A stretch of DNA of 19,276 nt from Phycisphaerales bacterium (lineage in GTDB: Bacteria > Planctomycetota > Phycisphaerae > Phycisphaerales > SM1A02). This document shows, piece by piece, positions 7,449 through 14,560 of the stretch (position 1 is its first letter; each line of letters begins with the position of its first letter). Made by a program: the position numbers and the translations under genes. The stretch spans positions 1-19,276 of the forward strand of contig JASMLG010000122.1 in assembly GCA_030748805.1 (NCBI GenBank), given 5' to 3'. Below the pieces are notes generated by a model. That model saw only the letters and a program-made list of their open reading frames with translations, was not told where the DNA came from and ran no database searches.

Positions 7449-9218
7449 CTACTTCATAGAAGATTCTATATTTTGAATTGAAGTAATCGCATTTGTAATC
7501 CCAAGTAACGCCATTGCAGTCGCTTCTGTGGGCATTTCCGCATTCCAAGTGGATTTTCTTACGCCTCCAAGGGCCATTGCGGGATTTTCATATCTTTCAG
7601 ATTTTTCTTTACGAGTTGTCAATTGTTCTACAAACCGAGTTGCTAAGACTAGTGATTTAAACGCAATTGTCTTATTCGATGAGGAATTGTCACATATTTT
7701 TGAAAGCATTGGGAGCATTCTTAAACCTCTTGCATCGACAACATTTCCTATATCTGTAATTAACATGAATCCCCCGATAAGGTCTACATCATTCTCAGTA
7801 AGTATCTGCGATGAAACTGCAAGTTGTAATAATTCAGATAGAGAATCGTCAAATGTTGTAACACCTCTCTGTTGAAGTTTTAGAATTGGAGTAATAATCC
7901 AAGGAATTAATGATGCTCTGGTTTTAAGTGGTACATCTGAGAAACACCTAGAACATAAAGACGCACCTCGATCTATAAGCTGTTCATCCTCATAATGAAG
8001 TCCAAGTTCAATAGTAGCAGCAACAACAAGCGATAACTCAAAGGCAGGAGGTATCGTATGAGAAGGATCCAAATACTTTTCAGCTGCAAGCATTACTTTG
8101 GATTCACATGCACACAGTAGTTCTTGTACGGCTTGACTGTATTTAGAAGTTGAATCCAGAAGCATTATGATGAGGGCGGCGGCACTTTCAGTATCGATGT
8201 TTTTATCTTTCTTAAAATCATTTGCTATTGATTCAATAATTACTGCAGAAGATTCCATGGCAGGAGACGAATCCGAAGCGTTTGATAGTTTGGAATATTG
8301 TTGTAGAGCATTTGCCGTCAATATTTGTACAAAATGTGTCGCGAACATGTTTGTGAGAGTGTTGGTTTCTGGTTGGTACCCACCAATCACCATACCGTTT
8401 GCATTTGTGCTTTTTATAAGATGAGAAGCAAACGAGTCCGCAAGTTTTGTCAAATAAGCAGTGTTCAAAGTTTCATTTTGTACAAGTTCATCACCTCGAA
8501 TCAAAGTAATAATCTCGGCACCCGCAGAGTTTTGAATATAAGTTGTAAGAGGAATTGAGTATAGAGTGACATCATCATCAGGAGGAAGTTCATGGGAAAA
8601 AGCAATTGTTGGGTGTATTCCAAGGTTGATGCATAAAGATTCAACAATGTTAGAAACTGTTCTAAACGGCGACAAACGAAGCTCCGCCTGCATCTTTATT
8701 CCCCACTCACTGCCCCTTCGAACAGCAACACCATTCATTCCCTGATTAAAAGTGTAATCAAATCGGTCGATATTTTTATGAGCAGACGGAATCGGTGTGC
8801 CGCCATATTCAAGTTCAACAGAAATTGAATCTATGATTTCATTTTTCATTTCTTCTGTGAGATCCATCGAAAATATTTTGTTCCTACTCACCTCATTAAA
8901 TGCAATGGACGCTGCCTCTGGAAGTGAGGTCGAAGAGCCATAGCCAAGAGTTTTTCCATGATGACGAAGTACAAGGCAGACAAAAGCTGACTCAAGTGGG
9001 CAAGAATCTACGTTGGTTGGTGCTTGAAAATCTTCTCGCATCCACTCCCGAACGGTCGAAAACAGTGTGTTTTTGAACATATCTGCTTGATTGGGAGAAG
9101 CAGAACACTCAACACAAACTGTTGTTATTAGGCTCAAAATGAATGTTAGATGTCCAATAAACATAGGTAGTAATAAAAATAAGGCGTTTTCATTTGCCTT
9201 CTTCCAAAGATCGCGCAT
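7449..9218 (-). CDS. Large exported protein with possible AMMECR1-like region, unknown function
   Basis: I do not recognise the whole protein. The frame extends to a TTG at 9299, but ATG 9218 gives a convincing Sec signal peptide: a positive n-region MRDLWKKANEN, a long hydrophobic core and 'CVECSAS' near residue 40. I therefore prefer that start (589 residues). Residues about 75-203 resemble AMMECR1 proteins in order: 'SAFVCLVLRHHGKTLGYGSS', 'LPEAASIAFNEVSRNKIF', 'DSISVELEYGGTPIP', 'GMNGVAVRRG' and 'ESLCINLGI'. The hallmark RGCIG is absent (GYGSS instead), so the match is tentative. The remaining 380 residues look all-helical, with Leu/Ala-rich repeats (TESAAALIIMLLDSTSKY, PTEATAMALLGITNA), perhaps an alpha/alpha barrel. 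It is probably co-transcribed with the STN-like protein downstream; both are exported. Confidence 0.7.
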   Translation of the reverse strand: MRDLWKKANENALFLLLPMFIGHLTFILSLITTVCVECSASPNQADMFKNTLFSTVREWMREDFQAPTNVDSCPLESAFVCLVLRHHGKTLGYGSSTSLPEAASIAFNEVSRNKIFSMDLTEEMKNEIIDSISVELEYGGTPIPSAHKNIDRFDYTFNQGMNGVAVRRGSEWGIKMQAELRLSPFRTVSNIVESLCINLGIHPTIAFSHELPPDDDVTLYSIPLTTYIQNSAGAEIITLIRGDELVQNETLNTAYLTKLADSFASHLIKSTNANGMVIGGYQPETNTLTNMFATHFVQILTANALQQYSKLSNASDSSPAMESSAVIIESIANDFKKDKNIDTESAAALIIMLLDSTSKYSQAVQELLCACESKVMLAAEKYLDPSHTIPPAFELSLVVAATIELGLHYEDEQLIDRGASLCSRCFSDVPLKTRASLIPWIITPILKLQQRGVTTFDDSLSELLQLAVSSQILTENDVDLIGGFMLITDIGNVVDARGLRMLPMLSKICDNSSSNKTIAFKSLVLATRFVEQLTTRKEKSERYENPAMALGGVRKSTWNAEMPTEATAMALLGITNAITSIQNIESSMK

Positions 9219-9396
9219 GATAGCGGAGTGTTCGGGACATTTGTCTGAGAATTTAAAGAGTAGAGGTACGAGAGATGCGAATGCTGAAGCACGCGACAAA
9301 GTTAACTCGCCACAGGCGAAAAATAGTCATTTTGACTGTGTTAACCTTCTTAGCCCTGTGCTAACCGAGCTTCAACTCCCGAAGTGGAGAGAAGAG
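9219..9396. other. Non-coding stretch between rpsA terminator and large exported-protein gene
   Basis: Probable promoter and 5' UTR of the minus-strand gene starting at 9218. It contains nested inverted repeats. GTTAAC at 9301-9306 and 9340-9345, and CACAG at 9311-9315 with CTGTG at 9336-9340, can form one stem with a 4-nt bulge. AGTCATTTTGACT at 9325-9337 is a separate small inverted repeat (5-bp arms, 3-nt spacer). I see no convincing -35/-10 pair. The part 9219-9299 is open in frame with the gene and could be coding if TTG 9299 is used. Confidence 0.45.
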
Positions 9397-9429
9397 AAGC
9401 GGCCCGACTCAAAAAGAGACGGGCCGCTT
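9397..9429 (-). terminator. Rho-independent terminator of rpsA
   Basis: A strong hairpin starts 27 nt after the rpsA stop. A 10-bp GC-rich stem AAGCGGCCCG/CGGGCCGCTT is followed by one mismatch, three more pairs (CTC/GAG) and a 5-nt A/T loop. Read on the minus strand it is followed by CTCTTCTCT, which is pyrimidine-rich but not a clean T-run. On the plus strand it is followed by TGTTATTA. No plus-strand gene ends here, so it serves rpsA. Confidence 0.8.
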
Positions 9430-9456
9430 TGTTATTAATCTCAGAGAAATCGAAAA

Positions 9457-11211
9457 TTATAATTCGATTTTGTCAGTACCTAATGCACCGTGATCATCCA
9501 TGCCACCACGTGCTGGCGATTCAGGTTTTGGAACATGTTGTTCCCATTCGTCATCGACATCCTCGCCAGACAGGGCACGTTTCAAACTTAGACCAATCTT
9601 ACGATCATCTAGGTCGACTCGAAGAATTTTTACATTAACCTCTTCGCCAGGTTTAACAATGTCCTGTGGGTTTTCAACCTTGGTATCAGCAAGTTCAGAA
9701 ATATGTAACAAGCCCTCTAGTCCATTTTCAAGTTCAACAAAGACACCGAAGTTTGTTATTTTAGTCACAGTGCCGTGGACAACCATCCCCGGTTTGTATG
9801 CTTCAGGAATAGCATTTTGCCATGGGTCCTCGTGCATTTGCTTAATTCCAAGACTAATTCTCTGTTTGTCTTGGTCAATTTCAAGAACAATACATTCAAC
9901 TTCATCGCTCTTCTTGTATTTTTCATTTGGATGAGCAATTTTCTCTGTCCATGAAATGTCGCTCACATGAAGCAGGCCGTCTATGCCAGGTTCAATTTCG
10001 ACGAAGGCGCCATAGTTTGTGAGGTTGCGGATAGCGCCAGAAATAATTGTGCCGATTGGATATTTCTCAGCCACAAGTTCCCATGGGTTACTTTCAACCT
10101 GTTTCATTCCAAGAGAAATCTCATGTTTCTCCTTATCGATATCGAGAATGATGACTTCAATTTCATCACCAGGGGTTACGATTTCGCTTGGGTGATTAAT
10201 CCGTTTTCTCCATGACATTTCTGAAACGTGGACAAGTCCTTCAACACCATCTTCAAGATGAATGAATGCACCATAACTGACAAGATTTACGACCTTACCA
10301 CTCACCTTGGTTTGGATTGGGAATCGTTCATCAATATCGTCCCAAGGTGAAGCGTCTTTTTGTTTGAGCCCAAGTGCAATTTTTTCGGTATCGAAATCTA
10401 CCTTGAGAACCTTCACTTCAATTTCATCACCAGTTTTGCAGATGTCGCTTGGATGCTTGATACGTCCCCAGCTCATGTCTGTCACATGGAGAAGTCCATC
10501 TAGACCACCAAGGTCAATGAACGCGCCAAACTCTGCGACGTTGGTTACTCGGCCAATAACAACATCTCCTTCGCTGATGGTGTTGAGCAATCGTTGTTTT
10601 GCTTCATCACGTTCATTTTCAATTAGTGTTCTGCGACTAACAACGATATTTCGACGTGGTTCATCGATTTTCAAAATTTCTGCGCGAATAGTTTTTCCAA
10701 TAAAGTCATTGACATCTCCTGGTCGACGAACATCAATTTGTGACGCAGGCAGGAACGCTGGAACCCCAATGTCGATAAGAATTCCACCCTTGATTCTTCG
10801 AATACCTTTACCCTCAATAATGTCGCCTTCAGAAAATGTTTCTAGAACTTTTTCCCAGTTACGAATTCGATCCGCCTTGCGTTTGGAAAGTTTGATAATT
10901 CCGTTTTCATCTTCTAAATCTTCGAGAATAACTTCGATTTCTATTCCAGATTCAAGCGTATCCCAGTCATCAAATTCGCTTTTGTGAATGAGACCCTCGG
11001 ATTTCAATCCAACATCTATGACTGCGTCGTCTCCAGCTTTACCAACTATTTTTCCCTTAAGCATGTTTCCGGGAATGAATTGTTGGATATCCCCAACAAT
11101 TACGGAATCCATATTTCCACAAGCAACGTCTTCTCCAAGCGCCTTGCGAATTAGAGCGTCGGCTTGGTCCAAATCAATTCCAATATCCGCGATTAAGTTG
11201 TGGTCTACCAT
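9457..11211 (-). CDS. rpsA: 30S ribosomal protein S1 (six S1 domains)
   Basis: Ribosomal protein S1 binds mRNA and brings it to the 30S subunit, which matters for genes without strong ribosome sites, like most here. From ATG 11211 it has 584 residues. Six OB-fold S1 repeats lie at about 47-112, 128-194, 213-283, 300-371, 386-457 and 473-544. Repeats 3-6 carry the strong RNA-binding consensus (G.V....YGAFI.L..G..GLLHVS..SW) while the first two are divergent, as is usual for the ribosome-docking domains. The acidic C-tail ends DDHGALGTDKIEL. The frame extends to GTG 11295, but the extra 28 codons use GC-rich codons (GCG, GCC, ACG, CCC) unlike the gene. 'MVDHNLIADIGI' looks like a true N-terminus. 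No Shine-Dalgarno site is visible. A strong terminator follows. Confidence 0.93.
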   Translation of the reverse strand: MVDHNLIADIGIDLDQADALIRKALGEDVACGNMDSVIVGDIQQFIPGNMLKGKIVGKAGDDAVIDVGLKSEGLIHKSEFDDWDTLESGIEIEVILEDLEDENGIIKLSKRKADRIRNWEKVLETFSEGDIIEGKGIRRIKGGILIDIGVPAFLPASQIDVRRPGDVNDFIGKTIRAEILKIDEPRRNIVVSRRTLIENERDEAKQRLLNTISEGDVVIGRVTNVAEFGAFIDLGGLDGLLHVTDMSWGRIKHPSDICKTGDEIEVKVLKVDFDTEKIALGLKQKDASPWDDIDERFPIQTKVSGKVVNLVSYGAFIHLEDGVEGLVHVSEMSWRKRINHPSEIVTPGDEIEVIILDIDKEKHEISLGMKQVESNPWELVAEKYPIGTIISGAIRNLTNYGAFVEIEPGIDGLLHVSDISWTEKIAHPNEKYKKSDEVECIVLEIDQDKQRISLGIKQMHEDPWQNAIPEAYKPGMVVHGTVTKITNFGVFVELENGLEGLLHISELADTKVENPQDIVKPGEEVNVKILRVDLDDRKIGLSLKRALSGEDVDDEWEQHVPKPESPARGGMDDHGALGTDKIEL

Positions 11212-11384
11212 GTAGTGTGCGGCCGTTTTCGTCTTGGCTGCGGGGCCGCTATCCGCAGTTGCCTGTTGTGAGCCACCAATCCGATTAGGTACCACACCTC
11301 ATCAATAATAGACGGTGGGGGTTCACATTGCCCATTAAAAATAGGCTAGCACCGTATCATACCAAAGGAAGGGTGGAAAGAAGG
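11212..11384 (-). promoter_or_regulatory. rpsA leader and promoter region with overlapping GC-rich hairpins
   Basis: Between the MFS stop (11385) and the rpsA ATG (11211). Two mutually exclusive stems are visible: GCGGCC (11219-11224) with GGCCGC (11244-11249), and CTGCGG (11238-11243) with CCGCAG (11253-11258). A possible minus-strand promoter is TATGAT or TATTTT in the 11340-11362 stretch (TTGGTA, 16 nt, TATTTT), but it is weak. In Escherichia coli, rpsA mRNA lacks a strong ribosome site and folds into hairpins through which S1 represses itself. A similar role here is inference. The part 11212-11295 could be coding if the GTG start is used. Confidence 0.4.
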
Positions 11385-12647
11385 TCACAAATTCTGTTTT
11401 ACACGGGTTTTTGCGAGCAAAATAAAGCCAATACCCCCAAGAGCAGATAAGAATGCCCCAACATAGAACACTGTGGGACCAGCCTGTAAACCTTGCGCAT
11501 GTAAAAATGTGTACAACCCCATCCCAATGGCAGGTGCGAGAAGCCCACGAATTCCAGTTAAAGTGACATGCAAACCCATGTATCGACCAGATTGTTCAAC
11601 TGGAGCGTAATCTTGATGTCCTAAATTCCAAGCAAGTACACCTCCCCCAAAACCGACACCTCGAATTGCAGCTCCTATCCAAAGCCCTGCCACAAAATGC
11701 ATTGCAATACTGAATCCTATACAAAGAGAGGAAACGACAAAGAACCAACTGTGGATGGATCTGAATGTGAGAACGTGTGTTTTGTGAAGCAACTTAGCCC
11801 AAAAGGGGGTGCTCAGAGGAATCATTAGAATTGGAATGATTGTCACAATGCAAATTTCACCGAGGTAATCGAGTTGAAATTGGCCACTTAGAATGACAAT
11901 AAGAGGCGCCATAAGCATTAGGTTTCCAATTCCAAAAACAAACTGGCATCCCATATATTTTGCGAATTGTCGGTCCTCTAGCAACAACTTAAAAGATTTC
12001 CATGGCAAGAGTGAAACATGTTGAGATTCTGCACGCTCGTTTTTAAGAAGTGCACTGTGATTCTCCACACGCATCTTGCTGTAAATCCAAGCGCCGAGAA
12101 TTCCAAAACTTGCAGCAATTGGATACACCCACCTAAAAGATTGTTCGTTTGTGTCCATTGCTTGCCCAACACCAAATGCAACACTAGCGAGCACTAGGGC
12201 TTGAACTGTTGCAATTTTTCCCGCTACGAGAGCACGGTTTTCTCTTGGGTAGTTCGCCTGCCAAACAGTTGTTCGCAAAGTAACAATTCCTGTGTAACAA
12301 ACCCGTGTCCCAACTACACACAAAAGAAGGGTGAGAAGACCAAATCCAGTCTGTGGTACAAATGCAACTCCTCCAATCATTAAGACAATCGCAATTTTCA
12401 ACGCAGTAATAAAACGAATTTTGTGTCGACCATGGCTCAGGGCCGACCAAAGGAAACTTGAAATGTTTGCAAAGCCCTGGGCTGCTGCTAACGTAGCAAC
12501 AACCCAATCGAGCATGGTTTCACTCACGTGACCATCAAAAAGGCGTTTTGTCAAAATACCAACAACCCCACCATCAACAGCCCCCATCATCATGGGCAAG
12601 AAAGCCCAAGCAAGGAGTTCTCTTTTTTGCTGTGATTGTTTTGTCAT
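11385..12647 (-). CDS. Major facilitator superfamily transporter
   Basis: About 420 residues with the hydrophobicity of a 12-helix MFS carrier. The N-terminal helix is 'LLAWAFLPMMMGAVDGGVVGILT'. The loop 2-3 region 'LWSALSHGRHKIRFITAL' corresponds to the MFS motif-A position (G.l.DR.GRr), here 'SHGRHKI'. A central cytoplasmic loop sits around 'KMRVENHSALLKNERAESQH', and the second half begins 'FAKYMGCQFVFGIGNLMLMAPLIV'. Helix 10/11 contains 'GAAIRGVGFGGGVLAWNLGHQDYAP'. The substrate cannot be told from sequence. An in-frame TTG at 12689 would add 14 residues, but ATG 12647 has a purine-rich stretch (gaaagaaaag) upstream and is preferred. About 270 nt of structured non-coding sequence lies directly upstream, which may control this gene. 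rpsA follows after 89-173 nt. Confidence 0.85.
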   Translation of the reverse strand: MTKQSQQKRELLAWAFLPMMMGAVDGGVVGILTKRLFDGHVSETMLDWVVATLAAAQGFANISSFLWSALSHGRHKIRFITALKIAIVLMIGGVAFVPQTGFGLLTLLLCVVGTRVCYTGIVTLRTTVWQANYPRENRALVAGKIATVQALVLASVAFGVGQAMDTNEQSFRWVYPIAASFGILGAWIYSKMRVENHSALLKNERAESQHVSLLPWKSFKLLLEDRQFAKYMGCQFVFGIGNLMLMAPLIVILSGQFQLDYLGEICIVTIIPILMIPLSTPFWAKLLHKTHVLTFRSIHSWFFVVSSLCIGFSIAMHFVAGLWIGAAIRGVGFGGGVLAWNLGHQDYAPVEQSGRYMGLHVTLTGIRGLLAPAIGMGLYTFLHAQGLQAGPTVFYVGAFLSALGGIGFILLAKTRVKQNL

Positions 12648-12719
12648 TCGCAACTTTTCTTTCGATGTATTCACTGGTTTTTGTTCCAAAGGATGGTATG
12701 GTACAGGTGACCTCTTTTG

Positions 12720-12921
12720 AAAGGGTCACTGTGCGATGTACATGTAGCACGTATGTGCTCGATCCTATCGAACCCTCAGGGATCGTAGTAAACCGCATCG
12801 ATGGTCATGCCTCACAATGTTATGTTGGAGTGGACGGCTTGGAATGATGGTTAGCGAGCCCACCTATTAGGTACTGGGTTTGAGCTCACATGTTGCGTGT
12901 GCATCGCACAGCGATCACTTT
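12720..12921 (-). ncRNA. Candidate structured RNA or riboswitch-like leader upstream of MFS gene
   Basis: A terminal stem P1 joins 12720-12741 to 12899-12921. It comprises AAA+G pairing with CTTT, GGTC with GATC, one A/C mismatch, then 13 pairs CTGTGCGATGTAC/GTGCATCGCACAG (two G-U pairs in all, one bulged A). Local hairpins inside are AGCAC/GTGCT (12746-12759, 4-nt loop), CGATCC/GGATCG (12760-12785) and AGCCC-ACCT/AGGT-GGGTT (12857-12880). The outer P1 strand (12724-12730) can instead pair with 12706-12712 to form a 7-bp hairpin, just downstream in the minus reading. A TAGAAT -10-like box at 12922-12927 would start transcription on the minus strand almost exactly at P1. It does not match RNase P, tmRNA, SRP RNA or any riboswitch class whose consensus I can recall. 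A 6S-like RNA is not excluded. Strand assignment is inference. Confidence 0.45.
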
Positions 12922-12950
12922 ATTCTAAGCGTCTTTAAAGATATGGAAGT
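12922..12950 (-). promoter_or_regulatory. Candidate promoter for the structured leader / MFS gene
   Basis: Minus-strand TAGAAT (12922-12927) matches TATAAT at five of six positions. The -35 at 17-nt spacing would be ACTTCC (12945-12950), which is poor. A start about 7 nt downstream falls at the base of the P1 stem. The support is the -10 box and its position only. Confidence 0.35.
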
Positions 12951-12974
12951 CTGCCCGTTCAGGGTTGAAAGGTC

Positions 12975-13772
12975 TTAAGACCAGAGTTCGCCAGTTTTTG
13001 CATCAATCACTGCTACCGAAAGTCCAGCAACTAAGTCTTTGTCGATATCAAATGGCCGACCGACGATTGGACCATTTGCGGTGAATCGAGCGAGTTCGAT
13101 AATGGTTCCATCTTTTGTGGTGCCTTGGACAATGAATTCTGAATCAGTTTTTAAATCTAGACCGAGGATAAATCCACCACCAAATCTTTCGTTCATTGCA
13201 ACTCGAAGGTATGAAGGCTTCGTTTCCTGAGTATCTTCTATAAAGTGCAAAACTTGGCAGTAGGGATTATCAATAAAAGATTTGAATTCTTTGCCAGCGA
13301 TATCAACAACGGTTGTAGTAGCACTATTATTCAGGGCTATGTTTGTAATTGTTTTAACTTCACGTTTTGTATCTACAACAATGATTCCAAGTACAACAGA
13401 AATACCAAAAAGAATTAGTGCCGCAGTTCGCCAGAAATATGTTGTGGTCGAAGTACCCTGTTGACTTTTCGCAGCACTTGCTCTTGCTCCAATGAGGGCA
13501 AGTGGGGCGAGCCGTTGTGCCTCTTTATCAGCTGCCTTTGCAACAGAATCAAGTACGAGTTGCTTCAGTGACGCAGGTGGAAGATCTGCTGGAAGTAACG
13601 ATTCATCAACAGCAAAATCTCGTTGCATTCGAATGATTTCATCTTGGATTGTTGCGGGAGCATCATGGAACGAACGATTGAATAAATCTGACTCGATTGG
13701 CTCGAGCAATCCATATGCATCGAGAACCGCAAGTTCAATGAGTTGTTTGTAGTTGTGTGTTTCGTTTGACAT
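12975..13772 (-). CDS. Membrane anti-sigma factor (RskA-like)
   Basis: A 265-residue single-pass membrane protein 40 nt downstream of an ECF sigma gene, the classic position of a cognate anti-sigma factor. The N-terminal cytoplasmic part (1-105) starts with a helical anti-sigma-type domain, 'LIELAVLDAYGLLEPIESDLFNRSF', matching the RskA/'aayaLGaLdp.E...' pattern. There is no HxxxCxxC zinc motif, so it is not a ZAS zinc anti-sigma. One membrane helix is at about 115-133 (AALILFGISVVLGIIVV). The extracytoplasmic part (about 135-265) resembles the RskA C-terminal domain, ending 'GPIVGRPFDIDKDLVAGLSVAVIDAKTGELW'. It presumably holds the sigma factor at the membrane until proteolysis. ATG 13772 has no strong ribosome site. 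Confidence 0.85.
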   Translation of the reverse strand: MSNETHNYKQLIELAVLDAYGLLEPIESDLFNRSFHDAPATIQDEIIRMQRDFAVDESLLPADLPPASLKQLVLDSVAKAADKEAQRLAPLALIGARASAAKSQQGTSTTTYFWRTAALILFGISVVLGIIVVDTKREVKTITNIALNNSATTTVVDIAGKEFKSFIDNPYCQVLHFIEDTQETKPSYLRVAMNERFGGGFILGLDLKTDSEFIVQGTTKDGTIIELARFTANGPIVGRPFDIDKDLVAGLSVAVIDAKTGELWS

Positions 13773-13802
13773 AGTTACTAATTCCGTTATCGTTCTTGGG
13801 AT

Positions 13803-13819
13803 CCTCTGTAGGTCAGAGG
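13803..13819 (-). promoter_or_regulatory. Small hairpin spanning the sigma-factor stop codon
   Basis: CCTCTG and CAGAGG are separated by 5 nt (TAGGT). The hairpin covers the sigma TGA (13813-13815) and sits in the 40-nt gap before the anti-sigma start. No T-run follows, so it is not a normal terminator. It may tune relative expression of the two proteins; this is speculative. Confidence 0.3.
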
Positions 13820-14376
13820 GCGGATGAATCCTTTAATCCGTACTCCCGCAAGCGGAGCAACCCTCGGCTCAAAGCCGATTTCACCGTTCCAAGCGGTGCG
13901 TCTATCTGTAGGCTCACTTCACGTAGCGTGAACCCTTGAAAATAAGCCCTTTCAATAACAGTCCGCTGCATCTCTGGTAGGGCTTGCAATGCTTCCCAGA
14001 TGGCGGCATTACGTTCATGTAACAAAACATTCGATTGTTTTGGTTGTTCGGTTGCAGAAACTTGGTGTTGTTCTCCAAGTTCATATGATTTCGGACGTAC
14101 CGTTTTTCGCCGAATTCTGTCAATGAGGTGACGTCTGGTAATAAGCATGACCCAGGTCACTAACTTGGCTTTTCTTGGGTCAAATCGGTCTGCGGTCTTC
14201 CAAAGTCGTACAAATATTTCTTGTACAGCGTCTTCTGCCTCAGTGTTATTTGAGAGGAATTGAATAGAAAGTTTGAAAACTAGGGCACCATAGCGATCAT
14301 AGAGCTCAGCAATGGCGTCTTCTTCGCCAATCGCTACTCGTCTCATAAGTCGATAATCTGGTTCTTCGTTAGTCAA
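13813..14376 (-). CDS. ECF RNA polymerase sigma factor
   Basis: A 187-residue sigma-70 family factor of the extracytoplasmic-function type. Region 2 lies at about 24-92: 'AIAELYDRYGALVFKLSIQFL' (2.1), 'EAEDAVQEIFVRLWKTADRFDP' (2.2, core binding) and 'TWVMLITRRHLIDRIRR' (2.3-2.4, -10 recognition). A linker rich in Gln/Glu lies at 93-120. Region 4 at about 124-178, 'ALQALPEMQRTVIERAYFQGFTLREVSLQIDAPLGTVKSALSRGLLRLRE', is the helix-turn-helix that reads the -35. The start is TTG 14376, supported by GGAG seven bases upstream (14384-14387); the nearby ATG is out of frame. It is transcribed with the anti-sigma gene and divergently from the pseudopilin. Such factors usually drive their own promoter, which should lie in 14388-14500. 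Confidence 0.95.
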   Translation of the reverse strand: MTNEEPDYRLMRRVAIGEEDAIAELYDRYGALVFKLSIQFLSNNTEAEDAVQEIFVRLWKTADRFDPRKAKLVTWVMLITRRHLIDRIRRKTVRPKSYELGEQHQVSATEQPKQSNVLLHERNAAIWEALQALPEMQRTVIERAYFQGFTLREVSLQIDAPLGTVKSALSRGLLRLREYGLKDSSAL

Positions 14377-14560
14377 TACCCATCTCCAAGGTTAGTGCAC
14401 CATAAGTAGCACCCGCACAAAAGCCAAACAACGAGCCGGTTTTGCGACGCATATATTAGGAGTGTACCGATAATTTCCCATAATTTTGCAGAAAAATCTA
14501 GCAATTATGCTAATTAGCATTAGACTACACTCGGAACCTCTTTTTTAGAGGATTGTAGAT
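14377..14560. promoter_or_regulatory. Divergent regulatory region between sigma factor and pseudopilin
   Basis: It carries promoters for both flanking genes. For the plus strand, TTGCAG (14486-14491), 17 nt, GCTAAT (14509-14514) is a fair -35/-10 pair lying across a perfect 14-bp palindrome ATGCTAATTAGCAT (14507-14520). For the minus strand, TAATAT around 14452-14457 is a possible -10. The GGAG of the sigma gene is at 14384-14387. AGAGG (14547-14551), 9 nt before ATG 14561, is the pseudopilin ribosome site and lies in a small CCTC/GAGG hairpin. Confidence 0.5.
14499..14520. repeat. Overlapping inverted repeats, candidate operator
   Basis: Three half-sites occur in alternating orientation: TAGCA (14499-14503), TGCTA (14508-14512) and TAGCA-type (14515-14519). 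They form TAGCA-ATTA-TGCTA and the overlapping perfect palindrome ATGCTAATTAGCAT. The block lies over the likely -10 of the pseudopilin gene, so a bound protein would block or steer polymerase. The DNA-binding protein is unknown. Confidence 0.5.

Larger units (their letters stand above)
12648..12974 (-). other. Intergenic region holding a structured RNA / leader candidate
   Basis: About 330 bases between the anti-sigma stop and the MFS start, with no credible gene on either strand. It holds the long-range stem described in the entry for 12720-12921, a TAGAAT box (12922-12927, minus) and palindromic pieces such as TCTTTAAAGA. No clear intrinsic terminator follows the anti-sigma gene. Confidence 0.6.

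Noticed and set aside
10307..10987. 226-codon open frame on the plus strand
   Set aside because: It lies wholly antisense to rpsA, whose six S1 repeats are unmistakable. The Ser/Ile/Pro-rich translation is a shadow.
12755..12785. tRNA T-arm-like string GGTTCGATAGG on the minus strand
   Set aside because: The flanking five bases do not pair as a T-stem, and no acceptor or anticodon arm can be drawn.
12548..12847. 99-codon plus-strand frame covering part of the structured region
   Set aside because: Its first part is antisense to the MFS N-terminus. The rest crosses the structured non-coding segment, with no ribosome site and no protein-like pattern.
12720..12921. Interpretation as a miniature transposable element with terminal inverted repeats
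   Set aside because: The inverted ends fit in principle, but no target-site duplication flanks them and no second copy is in the window. The internal hairpins and alternative pairing fit RNA better. Not fully excluded.
12971..12982. Palindrome GGTCTTAAGACC at the anti-sigma stop as a terminator
   Set aside because: A perfect palindrome without a loop cannot form a stable RNA hairpin, and no T-run follows.
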